A stretch of 64,000 nucleotides of DNA from assembly GCA_964646815.1 (NCBI GenBank), contig CAZYFH010000015.1, forward strand, positions 10,749 to 74,748, in the 5' to 3' direction. Shown piece after piece: positions 15,515-23,678 of this stretch. The position numbers were made by a program, and so were the translations under genes. Numbering within the stretch: position 1 is the stretch's first letter; each line of letters opens with the position of its first letter. This DNA comes from CAZYFH01 sp964646815 (GTDB lineage Bacteria > Acidobacteriota > Vicinamibacteria > Vicinamibacterales > UBA8438). A model generated the notes under the pieces. The model was not told the origin of the DNA, searched no databases, and saw nothing but the letters and a program-made list of their open reading frames with translations.

Positions 15515-16954
15515 ATGGACCGCGACGCGTTTCGTCGTCACGGCCACGCGCTGGTGGAGTGGATCGCGACCTACCTCGATCACCCAGAACGCTATCCGGT
15601 CCTCTCCCGTGTCGACCCGGGCGCGGTGCGCAATGCGTTGCCAAGCAGTCCGCCTGACAACGGTGCGTCGTTCGACGAGATCTTCGAAGACTTCGAGCGC
15701 GTCATCATGCCCGGCATTACCCATTGGAACCACCCTGGTTTTTTCGCGTACTTCGCGATCTCGGGAAGCGCACCGGGGGTGCTCGCGGAGTTCCTGACCG
15801 CCGCGCTCAACGTGCAGGCGATGCTCTGGCGGACATCTCCCGCGGCGACCGAACTGGAGGAGGTCACGCTCGGATGGCTCAGACAGTTGCTGGCGTTGCC
15901 CGAGTCGTTCGAAGGGGTCATCTACGACACCGCATCGATCGCGAGCCTCCACGCTCTGGCGGCCGCCCGCCACGCGGCGCTGCCGAGTGTGCAGCGCAAA
16001 GGGCTCGCCGGTCGCACGGACGTCGGGTGCCTACGTGTCTATGCGTCGGAGCAGGCGCACTCGTCGATCGACAAGGCGGTCATGTTGCTGGGCCTGGGTC
16101 AGGAGGCACTTGCGAAAATCCCCGTCGACACTGAATTCCGCATGCGCCCCGACGCCCTGCGGCTAGCGATCGAATCCGATCGCGCCGCCGGTGTAACACC
16201 GCTTGCCGTCGTCGCGACGGTAGGCACCACGTCAACGACGAGCGTCGACCCGGTTGGCGCGCTCGTCGCGGCATGCGAGTCCGAGCGGGTTTGGCTCCAC
16301 GTCGACGCCGCCTATGCCGGCGCCGCGGCCATCGTGCCCGAGACGGCGTTCGTCATGGACGGCTGCGCGCAAGCCGATTCGATCGTCGTCAACCCCCACA
16401 AATGGCTCTTCACGCCGTTCGACCTGAGCGCTTTCTACTGTCGCCGCATGGATATCGTCCGCGAGGCGTTCTCGCTTATCCCCGATTACCTTCGAACCAC
16501 GGAAACCGGCAGCGTACGAAATCTGATGGACACCGGCATCCAGCTCGGACGGCGTTTTCGAGCCCTGAAGCTATGGACCGTGCTGCGTCACTTCGGCGCG
16601 TCGGGCATCCGCGACCGGCTCGCCGAGCACTTGCGGCTTGCCCGCCTGTTCGCGCGGTGGGTCGATGAGAGTCCCGACTTCGAGCGCCTGGCGCCGGTAC
16701 CGCTGAGCGTCGTCTGCTTCCGCGCGCTGCCTGCCGCCGGTTCGCCGTCCGGCCCGGCCCTCGACGCGCTCAACCAGCGACTGCTCGACGCCGTCAACGC
16801 CAGTGGGGACGTGTTCCTGTCTCACACCCGCATAGACGGGCGTTTCGCCCTCCGCCTGGCCGTCGGCCACATCCGGACCACCGAGGAGCACGTGGCGCGC
16901 GCGTGGGAGTTGCTGCACCAGCGGCTCACGGGGCTGACCCACGAGCATGTGTAG
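15515..16954 (+). CDS. Pyridoxal-phosphate-dependent aromatic L-amino acid decarboxylase family
   Basis: A 479-residue group II decarboxylase. It begins DRDAFRRHGHALVEWIATYL, has HWNHPGFFAYFAISGSAPG and, in the cofactor domain, HVDAAYAGAA and the PLP-binding lysine in NPHKWLFTPFD. Length and motif order match aromatic amino acid (Phe/Tyr/Trp/DOPA) decarboxylases. The GV-x-YDTASIASLHALAAAR stretch matches the substrate-loop region. Products would be aromatic amines and CO2. No transporter typical of acid-resistance antiporter pairs is adjacent; the next gene is an anion permease 23 bases downstream, possibly co-transcribed. Confidence 0.88.
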   Translation: MDRDAFRRHGHALVEWIATYLDHPERYPVLSRVDPGAVRNALPSSPPDNGASFDEIFEDFERVIMPGITHWNHPGFFAYFAISGSAPGVLAEFLTAALNVQAMLWRTSPAATELEEVTLGWLRQLLALPESFEGVIYDTASIASLHALAAARHAALPSVQRKGLAGRTDVGCLRVYASEQAHSSIDKAVMLLGLGQEALAKIPVDTEFRMRPDALRLAIESDRAAGVTPLAVVATVGTTSTTSVDPVGALVAACESERVWLHVDAAYAGAAAIVPETAFVMDGCAQADSIVVNPHKWLFTPFDLSAFYCRRMDIVREAFSLIPDYLRTTETGSVRNLMDTGIQLGRRFRALKLWTVLRHFGASGIRDRLAEHLRLARLFARWVDESPDFERLAPVPLSVVCFRALPAAGSPSGPALDALNQRLLDAVNASGDVFLSHTRIDGRFALRLAVGHIRTTEEHVARAWELLHQRLTGLTHEHV

Positions 16955-16977
16955 CCGCTGCGCTATACTCGGCGTCC

Positions 16978-18267
16978 ATGGACGCCGCCACCATCTCGCT
17001 CGGTGCGCTCGCCGTCGCCATCCTGGTGAGCTGCACGATACGGCTGCACGTCGGCTTCCTCGCCATCGCCCTCGCCTGGATCGTCGGCGTCTATGTCGCG
17101 GGGATGAGCGCTAATGACGTCATTGCCGGGTTCCCCACGCGACTGTTCCTGACGCTGGCCGGCGTCACGCTGCTCTTCTCCCAGGCGCAGGCGAATGGCA
17201 CGCTTGATCGCATCGCCCACAAGGCGGTCGCGCTGTGCCAGGGCAACGTCGGCGTGATGCCGATGATGTTCTTCCTGCTGTCGTTTTTCCTCGCGTCGAT
17301 CGGCCCTGGCAACATCGCGTCGACGGCGCTAATGGCGCCGATGGCGATGGCAGTGGCCGGTCAGGTCGGGGTCCCGGCGTTTCTGATGGCGATCATGGTC
17401 GGCAACGGCGCGAACGCTGGGTCACTCTCGCCGATCGCTCCCACCGGCGTCATCGTCAACGGCGTCATGGCCGACATTGGTCTCGGCGGCTTCGAGACGC
17501 TCACCTACCTGAACAACATGATGGCGCACACGGTGATCGTCTTCGTGGCGTACTTCGCGCTCGGGGGCTGGAGGCTGCTCGGCCGCTACCACCGCGACGC
17601 GCTCGTCGTCCCGGCGAGCGGCGACGACTCCGATGCGGCGAACCGCTCGGACGCATTCGAGCGCAAGCACTGGATCACCATCACCGTCATCACGATGCTC
17701 ATCGCCGGCGTCATCTTCTTCAATGTCAACGTCGGGCTCGGCGCCTTCGGCTGCGCGATCCTGCTCGCCCTGCTCAAAGCGGGCGACGAACTCGAGGCCG
17801 TCAAGATCATGCCGTGGCGCGTCATCATGATGGTCTGCGGCGTGACGGTCCTGATCAACGTGCTCGACGAGACCGGCGGCTTGGAGCTGTTCACGCAGAT
17901 GCTGGCGGGGATTGCGACGTCGAACACGGTGACCGCGATCGTGGCCTTCTCGACCGGATTCATCTCCATCTACAGCAGCACATCCGGCGTGGTTCTGCCG
18001 GCATTTCTGCCGACTGTGCCGGGTCTCGCGGCTGAGCTCGGCGGCGTCGAGCCACTGGCGATCGCCTCGTCGATGAACGTTGGCGCCCATCTCGTCGACG
18101 TCTCGGCGCTCTCAACCCTCGGCGCGCTCTGCATGGCCGCCGCGCCCGCCCAGGAGGACAGTCGAAAGCTGTTCAACCAGCTGATGGCCTGGGGTCTCTC
18201 GATGACGGTGGTCGGCGGAGCCACCTGCTGGCTCCTTTTCACGGTGCTGCGGATCGGGCTCGAGTAG
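16978..18267 (+). CDS. SLC13/MatC-like dicarboxylate permease
   Basis: A 429-residue integral membrane protein with about 11 hydrophobic segments. The N-terminus is like the MatC (malonate/dicarboxylate carrier) domain: AVAILVSCTIRLHVGFLAI, and GFPTRLFLTLAGVTLLFSQA. The repeated clamshell motifs GNGANAGSLSPIAPTG and FISIYSSTSGVVLPAFLPT resemble the substrate loops of ion-transporter superfamily members. Transport of a C3-C4 dicarboxylate is likely. The ATG chosen begins directly before the first membrane segment; the frame is open further upstream through the decarboxylase end, which I ignored. Confidence 0.8.
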   Translation: MDAATISLGALAVAILVSCTIRLHVGFLAIALAWIVGVYVAGMSANDVIAGFPTRLFLTLAGVTLLFSQAQANGTLDRIAHKAVALCQGNVGVMPMMFFLLSFFLASIGPGNIASTALMAPMAMAVAGQVGVPAFLMAIMVGNGANAGSLSPIAPTGVIVNGVMADIGLGGFETLTYLNNMMAHTVIVFVAYFALGGWRLLGRYHRDALVVPASGDDSDAANRSDAFERKHWITITVITMLIAGVIFFNVNVGLGAFGCAILLALLKAGDELEAVKIMPWRVIMMVCGVTVLINVLDETGGLELFTQMLAGIATSNTVTAIVAFSTGFISIYSSTSGVVLPAFLPTVPGLAAELGGVEPLAIASSMNVGAHLVDVSALSTLGALCMAAAPAQEDSRKLFNQLMAWGLSMTVVGGATCWLLFTVLRIGLE

Positions 18268-18344
18268 CGCTCGAGGATCCCGGGTTCAGATGCCAACCGG
18301 GCAGAACCGAGACCAAGGGGGCGTGAAACCACGAGCCCTGGAAC

Positions 18345-19007
18345 CTAACCCAAGACGTCATCGGGCGGCCCGGCGCGCGACACACGACCGCGCTCCAGCA
18401 CGAGGACCCACTCGGCGATGCGCCGCACCTCTGCCGCCACGTGCGAGACGTAGATCATGGGCGTCCCGATCTCGTCACGCACCCGCTCGAGATAGGGCAG
18501 GATCCGGTCGCGCAACTCCACGTCGAGCGCCGCGAGCGGCTCGTCGAGCAGCAGTAGATCCGGCGTCGACATCAGCGCCCGCGCGAGCGCCACGCGCTGG
18601 CGCTCGCCTCCAGAAAGCGCGTCGACCCTCCGTGCAAGGAGCGTGTCGATCTCGAGCAACGCAAGGATGACCTGTGCCGAGGCGCTAGTCGAGCGCGCAC
18701 CGTACAGCACGTTGTGCTCCACGTCGAGGTGGGGAAACAAGGCGACGTCCTGTGGCACATAGCCGACGCGCCGATCGTGGACCGCTAGATCCACACCACT
18801 GCCAGCGTCGAATAGCGCGCGCGCGCCCACGCGGATGACCCCGGCACGCGGGCGCCGGAGTCCGGCAATCGCATCAAGCGTCGTGGTCTTGCCCGCCCCC
18901 GACGCTCCGAACAGCGCCACCGTCCGCGCCGAGACCGTTTGGTGCACCTCAAGTGTGAAGGCGGCCTGGCGCAGTGTGAAGTCCAGCGTGATGGAAGTGT
19001 CGGGCAT
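18345..19007 (-). CDS. modC: Molybdate ABC transporter ATP-binding protein ModC (short, no Mop domain)
   Basis: A 220-residue ATPase: Walker A FGASGAGKTTTLDAIAG, signature LSGGERQRVALARAL, Walker B LLLLDEPLAALD, switch His in YVSHVAAEV. Full-length ModC (about 350 residues) carries a C-terminal Mop/TOBE domain; here the protein stops after the ATPase core, and the TOBE domain is instead on the divergent regulator gene. It follows modB by 14 bases. Q-loop VGYVPQDVALFPHL is typical of ModC. Energises molybdate import. Confidence 0.9.
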   Translation of the reverse strand: MPDTSITLDFTLRQAAFTLEVHQTVSARTVALFGASGAGKTTTLDAIAGLRRPRAGVIRVGARALFDAGSGVDLAVHDRRVGYVPQDVALFPHLDVEHNVLYGARSTSASAQVILALLEIDTLLARRVDALSGGERQRVALARALMSTPDLLLLDEPLAALDVELRDRILPYLERVRDEIGTPMIYVSHVAAEVRRIAEWVLVLERGRVSRAGPPDDVLG

Positions 19008-19021
19008 CGCGACCAGGCCAG

Positions 19022-19678
19022 CTAGGGTCCCGTGGCGAGCCGGTTCGATACCCACACCGCCGCGAACCCGATCGTGACCGCGGCCGCGAGCAGCGTCATC
19101 GCTGCCGCCTCCTGACCGACCTCAGCGTGCCGATAGATCGCGACAGAGATCGTGCGGGTTCCAGGTAGTGCGCCGGCGACCATGATGGTCGCGCCGAACT
19201 CGCCGAGTGCCCGGGAGAAACCGAGCACCGCACCGGCAAGAAGACCCCGGCGAGCCAGCGGCAAGCTGATGGTCCAGAACACACGCCACGGCCGGGCGCC
19301 GAGCGTCGCGGCGATCTGTTCGTATCGACGATCGGTCTGCTCAAAGCCCGCGCGGGCCGCGCGCACCAGCAGCGGCAGTCCCATGACCGCCATCGCGAGC
19401 ACAACCCCCTTCCAGGTGAAGACGACTTCGAGGCCCAACCCGTCAAGCAGCCGTCCGACCGGCCCCCGGCGGCCGAGCAGCTTGAGGAGGATCAGTCCAG
19501 TGGCGACCGGCGGTACGACGAGTGGCAACGAGACGAGCGCCTCGAACACGCTGCGCCCCGGAAACTCCCGGCGGGCCAGCAGCCAGGCCAGTCCGACCCC
19601 GGGCGGCAGCATGACGAGCGTCGCCAGCCCCGCCATCGTGACCGTGAACGCGGTGACGGTCACCAACTCGCCGGTCAT
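19022..19678 (-). CDS. modB: Molybdate ABC transporter permease ModB
   Basis: A 218-residue inner membrane permease with five to six helices. The EAA-type coupling motif is at QIAATLGARPWRVFWTISLP, and the family element LPLVVPPVATGLILL with GFSRALGEFGATIM is characteristic of ModB. Its ATG overlaps the TGA of modA (ATGA), so the operon is translationally coupled. The frame stays open far upstream through modA, but that extension is a shadow. Confidence 0.92.
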   Translation of the reverse strand: MTGELVTVTAFTVTMAGLATLVMLPPGVGLAWLLARREFPGRSVFEALVSLPLVVPPVATGLILLKLLGRRGPVGRLLDGLGLEVVFTWKGVVLAMAVMGLPLLVRAARAGFEQTDRRYEQIAATLGARPWRVFWTISLPLARRGLLAGAVLGFSRALGEFGATIMVAGALPGTRTISVAIYRHAEVGQEAAAMTLLAAAVTIGFAAVWVSNRLATGP

Positions 19679-20523
19679 CGACCGTTCCGAGATTCCGGGC
19701 TCGTGGCCGGAGGCTCGACATTCGCAATGGGCGTGTGCGGCAACACGACAAATCCAGCGTCCTCGAAGAGACGACGCGCTTCGGGGCCCTGCAGGAACTC
19801 CAAGACACGGATGGCCGCCGCTTCGTTCGGCGCGCCGTTGGCCACCGCTGCGGGATAGACGATCGATGGGCCGGCGTCGCGTGGCACCGGATACGCCACG
19901 ACCACCGCTGAGCTCGTCGCGGCGTCCGTGCGGTAGACGACCGCGGCGTCCGCCGTCCCGGACTCGACCGCCGCGAGCGCGGCTCGCACGTTGCGTGTCG
20001 GGACGACCTTGGACTCGACTACGGACCAGATGCCGGCGGCCTCCAGGTACCGGCGCGCGTAGACCCCAGCCGGTACCGTCTCGGGATCGCCGAGCGCGAT
20101 ACGTCGAATCGCCTCCGACGCGAGGTCGGCAACCGTCATGACTGTCCCGACGCGATCCGACGGCACGACGACCACGAGCTGATTCGAGAGCAAGTCCACG
20201 CGCCGGTCGGGTCGGATGCGTCCCGCTTCCTGCGCACGATCCATCTGCTGGGCGTCGGCGCTCAGGAAGACATCGACCGGAGCACCCTCGATCAGCTGTG
20301 TGGCTAGCAGGTCCGACCCGCCAATGTTGACCAGCACGCGTGTCCCGCTCCGCTGCTCGTGCGCGACCGCGACCGCATCGATCGCCTCCGACAGGCTCGT
20401 CGCCGCCGACATCAGAACGGTCCTCGGCTCTCGCTCGGGGTTCTGACACGAGACGGCCGCCGCGAAGACTGCCACGCTCGCGGCACCAACAAAGCCGCGT
20501 CCAAAGCCGCTGATCATATGCAT
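19675..20523 (-). CDS. modA: Molybdate ABC transporter substrate-binding protein ModA
   Basis: A 282-residue periplasmic binding protein with a lipoprotein-like signal (VAVFAAAVSCQN, Cys near residue 26). Mature N-terminus VLMSAATSLSEAIDAVAVAH is the hallmark ModA oxyanion-binding segment; GAPVDVFLSADAQQMDRA, RRIALGDPETVPAGVYAR and VESGTADAAVVYRTDA complete the binding site regions. ATG codons at 20523 and 20517 are both possible starts. It reads away from an AT-rich intergenic with a palindrome, opposite a TOBE-domain regulator. Mo is needed by SoxC and by the Mo hydroxylase at the right end of the window. Confidence 0.93.
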   Translation of the reverse strand: MHMISGFGRGFVGAASVAVFAAAVSCQNPEREPRTVLMSAATSLSEAIDAVAVAHEQRSGTRVLVNIGGSDLLATQLIEGAPVDVFLSADAQQMDRAQEAGRIRPDRRVDLLSNQLVVVVPSDRVGTVMTVADLASEAIRRIALGDPETVPAGVYARRYLEAAGIWSVVESKVVPTRNVRAALAAVESGTADAAVVYRTDAATSSAVVVAYPVPRDAGPSIVYPAAVANGAPNEAAAIRVLEFLQGPEARRLFEDAGFVVLPHTPIANVEPPATSPESRNGR

Positions 20524-20535
20524 AATATAGTATGA

Positions 20536-20550
20536 TTATATTCGATATAA
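20536..20550. promoter_or_regulatory. Palindromic operator candidate between modABC and its HTH-TOBE regulator
   Basis: A perfect inverted repeat TTATAT-TCG-ATATAA lies in a 58-base AT-rich gap in otherwise GC-rich DNA, flanked by an imperfect ATAAT-N8-ATTAT palindrome. The TATAT/ATATA halves recall ModE sites. It also overlaps a TATAAT box (minus strand, 20540-20535) that could be the modA -10, so a bound regulator would block modA transcription. Confidence 0.6.
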
Positions 20551-20581
20551 CAATCGACTTCGGTCGTATTTAAGGGACAAC

Positions 20582-21022
20582 ATGTCGCTTCTTACCGTGC
20601 GACAGGCCTCGGCTCGACTGGGCGTCGGCTATTCGACGGTGAAGCAGTGGATCTACAAGGGCCGCGTCCGCACAGTGCGGACCGACGGTGGGCACTACCG
20701 GATCGCCGATGCCGAGGTCGAGCGGCTGCTGGCACGGAGACAACCGGCGGCCTCGGACCCTCCCGGGCGGCGGCGCCCCGCCCCTAGCGGCGTGCTCGTA
20801 GCGCTGAGCGGCCGTAACCGGTTAACGGGCATCGTGGAGGAAGTGCGGCGCGAAGGCCTGCTCGCCCAGATTCGGCTCCGCATCGGCGATCAGCAACTGA
20901 CCGCAGTCATTACGCGAGACGCCATCGACGAGCTGAAGCTCAGGCGGGGAGACGAGGCGACGGCGATCGTCAAGGCCACCGAGGTGATGATCGGCCGCGA
21001 GGCGGGCACCTCACGGCGCTGA
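20582..21022 (+). CDS. Excisionase-type HTH plus TOBE (molybdate-binding) transcriptional regulator
   Basis: A 146-residue fusion. Residues 1-55 are an excisionase/MerR-like helix-turn-helix (LLTVRQASARLGVGYSTVKQ, WIYKGRVRTVRTDGGHYRI). Residues 70-138 form a single TOBE/Mop domain (SGRNRLTGIVEEVRREG, AVITRDAIDELKLRRGDEA), the fold that binds molybdate or tungstate in ModE, ModC and Mop proteins. Divergent from modABC with a palindrome between, so it most likely senses molybdate and regulates uptake, replacing ModE. AAGGGA precedes the ATG. Its end overlaps the convergent NTF2-like gene by 12 bases. Confidence 0.85.
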   Translation: MSLLTVRQASARLGVGYSTVKQWIYKGRVRTVRTDGGHYRIADAEVERLLARRQPAASDPPGRRRPAPSGVLVALSGRNRLTGIVEEVRREGLLAQIRLRIGDQQLTAVITRDAIDELKLRRGDEATAIVKATEVMIGREAGTSRR

Positions 21023-21469
21023 AAAGGTCGCCGGTAGCACCGACTGCAGCTGCAGCCCCCAATGGCCGCCCTGCCGGGTGATCACATACAGGCCGGGCAC
21101 TGTCCTGTACGACCTGCCGTCGGCACGTCGTCGGCTGAAGACGATGCGGAAGTGCACCTTGTCGTCGGACACGTGCACGGTCTCCACGAGATCGAGCGTG
21201 CTGTGATCCCACCCCTCCGCTTGCCGAAGGAGATCGAAGTCGATGGCGATGTCCTCGGGGCTCTCGCGCAAGACCACTTGGCCGTTGCCGCCCAGGCTGA
21301 GGCGTGGGAAGTTGCTGATCGTCGCGATGGCATCGTTGTCGGCGGCGTTCCACGCGCGGAAGTACTCCTCGAGCGCCGCCCGCGCCTCCGCCTCGCCGTC
21401 CTGCGCCCGGACTGGCGCCGCGCTCTGGCTGACCACGGCGACAACGACCACCGTCAGCAGCCTGTGCAT
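21011..21469 (-). CDS. Exported NTF2-like (SnoaL/DUF4440-type) protein
   Basis: A 152-residue protein with a signal peptide (LLTVVVVAVVSQSAAPVRA) and a mature part that begins EAEARAALEEYFRAWNAADN, the usual first helix of NTF2-like domains. Function unknown; such domains serve as ligand-binding cones or small hydrolases. Converges with the HTH-TOBE gene. Confidence 0.7.
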   Translation of the reverse strand: MHRLLTVVVVAVVSQSAAPVRAQDGEAEARAALEEYFRAWNAADNDAIATISNFPRLSLGGNGQVVLRESPEDIAIDFDLLRQAEGWDHSTLDLVETVHVSDDKVHFRIVFSRRRADGRSYRTVPGLYVITRQGGHWGLQLQSVLPATFSAP

Positions 21470-21540
21470 CGTCGTTGCTCCCGCCCCACCGACGCCTCAG
21501 AATAGCATTGGAGGCCGCAGAGCGACCGGTGTAGGCTAGC

Positions 21541-21780
21541 CGGCAGCCTCGACGGCCATCTTTGCGGGCACACGCTGCCGACACCGGCCGCATCATCTGG
21601 GACGTGGACACCGTCGGCGACTACGAGATGGTGAACGGCGTCCCGGCGAGTGGCGGCTCACTCAATGGACCGGGTGTGACCGTCGTCGATGGCATGGTCT
21701 TCGCCAACTCGGGCTACGGTGGCCTGTATATGCCGGACAACGTGCTGCTCGCGTTTCTCGGTGGACGGCCGGCAGCCCAG
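21541..21780 (+). pseudogene. 3' remnant of a second PQQ beta-propeller gene
   Basis: About 80 codons reproduce the C-terminal blades of the downstream gene: GSLDGHL, then RIIWDVDTVGDYEMVNGVPA and GSLNGPGVTVVDGMVFANSG and NVLLAF. The downstream protein ends with VIWDVNTVGDVDTINGVPA and SINGPGPTVAGGMLYVTSG. A two-base frameshift separates the first nine codons. No start, no signal peptide and no heme domain remain. It is the tail of a tandem paralog, lost by deletion. The frame is fused in phase to the intact gene but its ribosome binding site and signal peptide show where translation really starts. Confidence 0.85.
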
Positions 21781-21795
21781 CAACGGGGAGGAAGG

Positions 21796-23640
21796 ATGCG
21801 TTTTTGCGTCGTCACGATCGCGATGGTCGCCGTCACCGGTTCGACGGTCGGTGCGGCCGTGCAGACCAGCCCGGATGGTGAGCGGGTCTACAAGCAATAC
21901 TGCGCCCGCTGCCACGAGGGGACGATGCCGCGGATGCCGACCCGCGAGATGTTGCGGCAGCGCGCGCCCGAAGACGTCGAGATCGCGCTCAGCACGTTCA
22001 CGATGCGGCGGCAGGGCGCACCGCTGAGTTCGGCCGAGCGCCGCGCGGTGGCGGAATACCTCACCGGCCGACCGCCCGGATCGTATCGCGCACCGCTGGA
22101 CGTTATCGCCGACAGTGCCTATTGCGCCGACGGCGCCGGCATCGGCGGCCCGCTTGCCGGGCCCGCGTGGAACGGCTGGGGCGCCGGCCTCCGGAACACG
22201 CGCTTCCAGTCCACCGAGGTCGCCGGGCTGACCCCTGACGAGGTTCCACGACTGGCGCTAAAGTGGGCGTTCGGCTTCCCTGGCGTGTCGGCCGCGGGGT
22301 CGCAGGCGACCATCGTCGGAGGCCGAGTCTTCGTCGGGAGCCGCAACGGGATGGTCTACGCGCTGGATGCCAACAGCGGCTGCATCGACTGGACGGTCGA
22401 GGCCGACGGCGGTGTCCGGTCAGCGCCGTCCGTGGGCCGACACCCCGGCACGAGCGACGCCGTCGTCTACTTCGGAGATGCATTCGCCCACGTCTATGCA
22501 GTGAACGTCGACTCCGGCGACGTCCTTTGGAAGGTCAAGGTGGACGATCACGGGGACGCGATGATCACCGGCGCGCCGGCTCTCCACGACGGGCGGCTCT
22601 ATGTTCCAGTCTCGTCACTCGAAGAGGGCTCGGGGTCGTTGCCGAACTACGAGTGCTGTACGTTTATCGGAAGCGTCGTTGCGCTCGATGCCGCCGACGG
22701 GCGGCAGATCTGGAAGACGCGCACGATTCAGGAGGCCTCGCACCGAACGACGCGCAACAGCATCGGCACCCAGCTGTGGGGACCGTCCGGAGCCGCCATC
22801 TGGTCGGCGCCGACATTGGATCCAGACCACAACCGCCTCTACGTCGCCACCGGCGACAGCTATTCCGCGCCGGCTGCACCTGAGAGCGACGCCATCATGG
22901 CAATGGCGATGGACAGCGGGCGCGTCCTCTGGACGCGGCAAACATTGCCCGGCGACGCATGGATCGCCGGCTGTCTCGATCCGACACCCGAGGGCCGAAT
23001 CAACTGCCCTGAGGACATGGGCCCCGACCACGACTTCGGCAGTTCGCCCGTGCTCACCACGATCGCGGACGGACGGGAGGTCCTCCTGGCCGGTCAAAAA
23101 TCTGGCGTCCTGTACGGGCTCGACCCGAAGACAGGTGAGATCGTCTGGGCGACACGCGTCGGTGACGGCGGTGTGCTCGGCGGCATCGAGTGGGGCTTTG
23201 CGACCGACGGCGAGATCACCTACGCCGCCAGCTCAGAAGCGCTGGAGAAGGCCCCCGGCGACGCGGGCGGTCTCACAGCGGTTCGGGTAGCGGACGGTGA
23301 AACGCTCTGGGACGCGCCGCCGTTTCAAGACACATGCGGCGCCCGCGCCGGCTGCAACACGGGCCAGCCGGCCGCGGTCACAAGCATTCCCGGTGTCGTG
23401 TTCTCGGGAAGCCTGGATGGTCACCTGCGCGCGTACGACACTACGACTGGCCACGTCATCTGGGACGTCAACACGGTCGGCGACGTCGACACGATCAACG
23501 GTGTCCCGGCCCGGGGCGGGTCGATCAACGGTCCCGGCCCCACCGTGGCCGGTGGAATGCTTTACGTCACGTCTGGCTACGGCGCCTTCGGCTTCATGTC
23601 GGGCAATGTACTGCTCGCGTTCTCAGTGGACGGACGGTAG
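21796..23640 (+). CDS. PQQ-type beta-propeller protein with N-terminal cytochrome c domain
   Basis: A 614-residue exported protein. Signal peptide (RFCVVTIAMVAVTGSTVGAA), then a small c-type cytochrome with CARCHEG near residue 39, then an eight-blade PQQ-enzyme repeat domain (NGWGAGLRNTRFQS, repeated GxVYALDANSG and DGRQIWKTR units). It resembles the polyvinyl-alcohol dehydrogenase group of quinohemoproteins, with heme N-terminal. Substrate unknown; an alcohol is likely. GGGGAGGAAGG precedes the ATG. The genes downstream (two secreted proteins) lie on the same strand and may form an operon. Cys pairs (SLPNYECCTF; CGARAGC) resemble the vicinal-disulfide region of quinoprotein alcohol dehydrogenases. 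Confidence 0.85.
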   Translation: MRFCVVTIAMVAVTGSTVGAAVQTSPDGERVYKQYCARCHEGTMPRMPTREMLRQRAPEDVEIALSTFTMRRQGAPLSSAERRAVAEYLTGRPPGSYRAPLDVIADSAYCADGAGIGGPLAGPAWNGWGAGLRNTRFQSTEVAGLTPDEVPRLALKWAFGFPGVSAAGSQATIVGGRVFVGSRNGMVYALDANSGCIDWTVEADGGVRSAPSVGRHPGTSDAVVYFGDAFAHVYAVNVDSGDVLWKVKVDDHGDAMITGAPALHDGRLYVPVSSLEEGSGSLPNYECCTFIGSVVALDAADGRQIWKTRTIQEASHRTTRNSIGTQLWGPSGAAIWSAPTLDPDHNRLYVATGDSYSAPAAPESDAIMAMAMDSGRVLWTRQTLPGDAWIAGCLDPTPEGRINCPEDMGPDHDFGSSPVLTTIADGREVLLAGQKSGVLYGLDPKTGEIVWATRVGDGGVLGGIEWGFATDGEITYAASSEALEKAPGDAGGLTAVRVADGETLWDAPPFQDTCGARAGCNTGQPAAVTSIPGVVFSGSLDGHLRAYDTTTGHVIWDVNTVGDVDTINGVPARGGSINGPGPTVAGGMLYVTSGYGAFGFMSGNVLLAFSVDGR

Positions 23641-23678
23641 GATCTGTCACAACTCGGGTTGAGGTGAGGAGTACCACC

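Noticed and set aside
19679..20449. N-terminal extension of modB through modA
   Set aside because: Shadow of modA in another frame; ATGA overlap marks the modB start.
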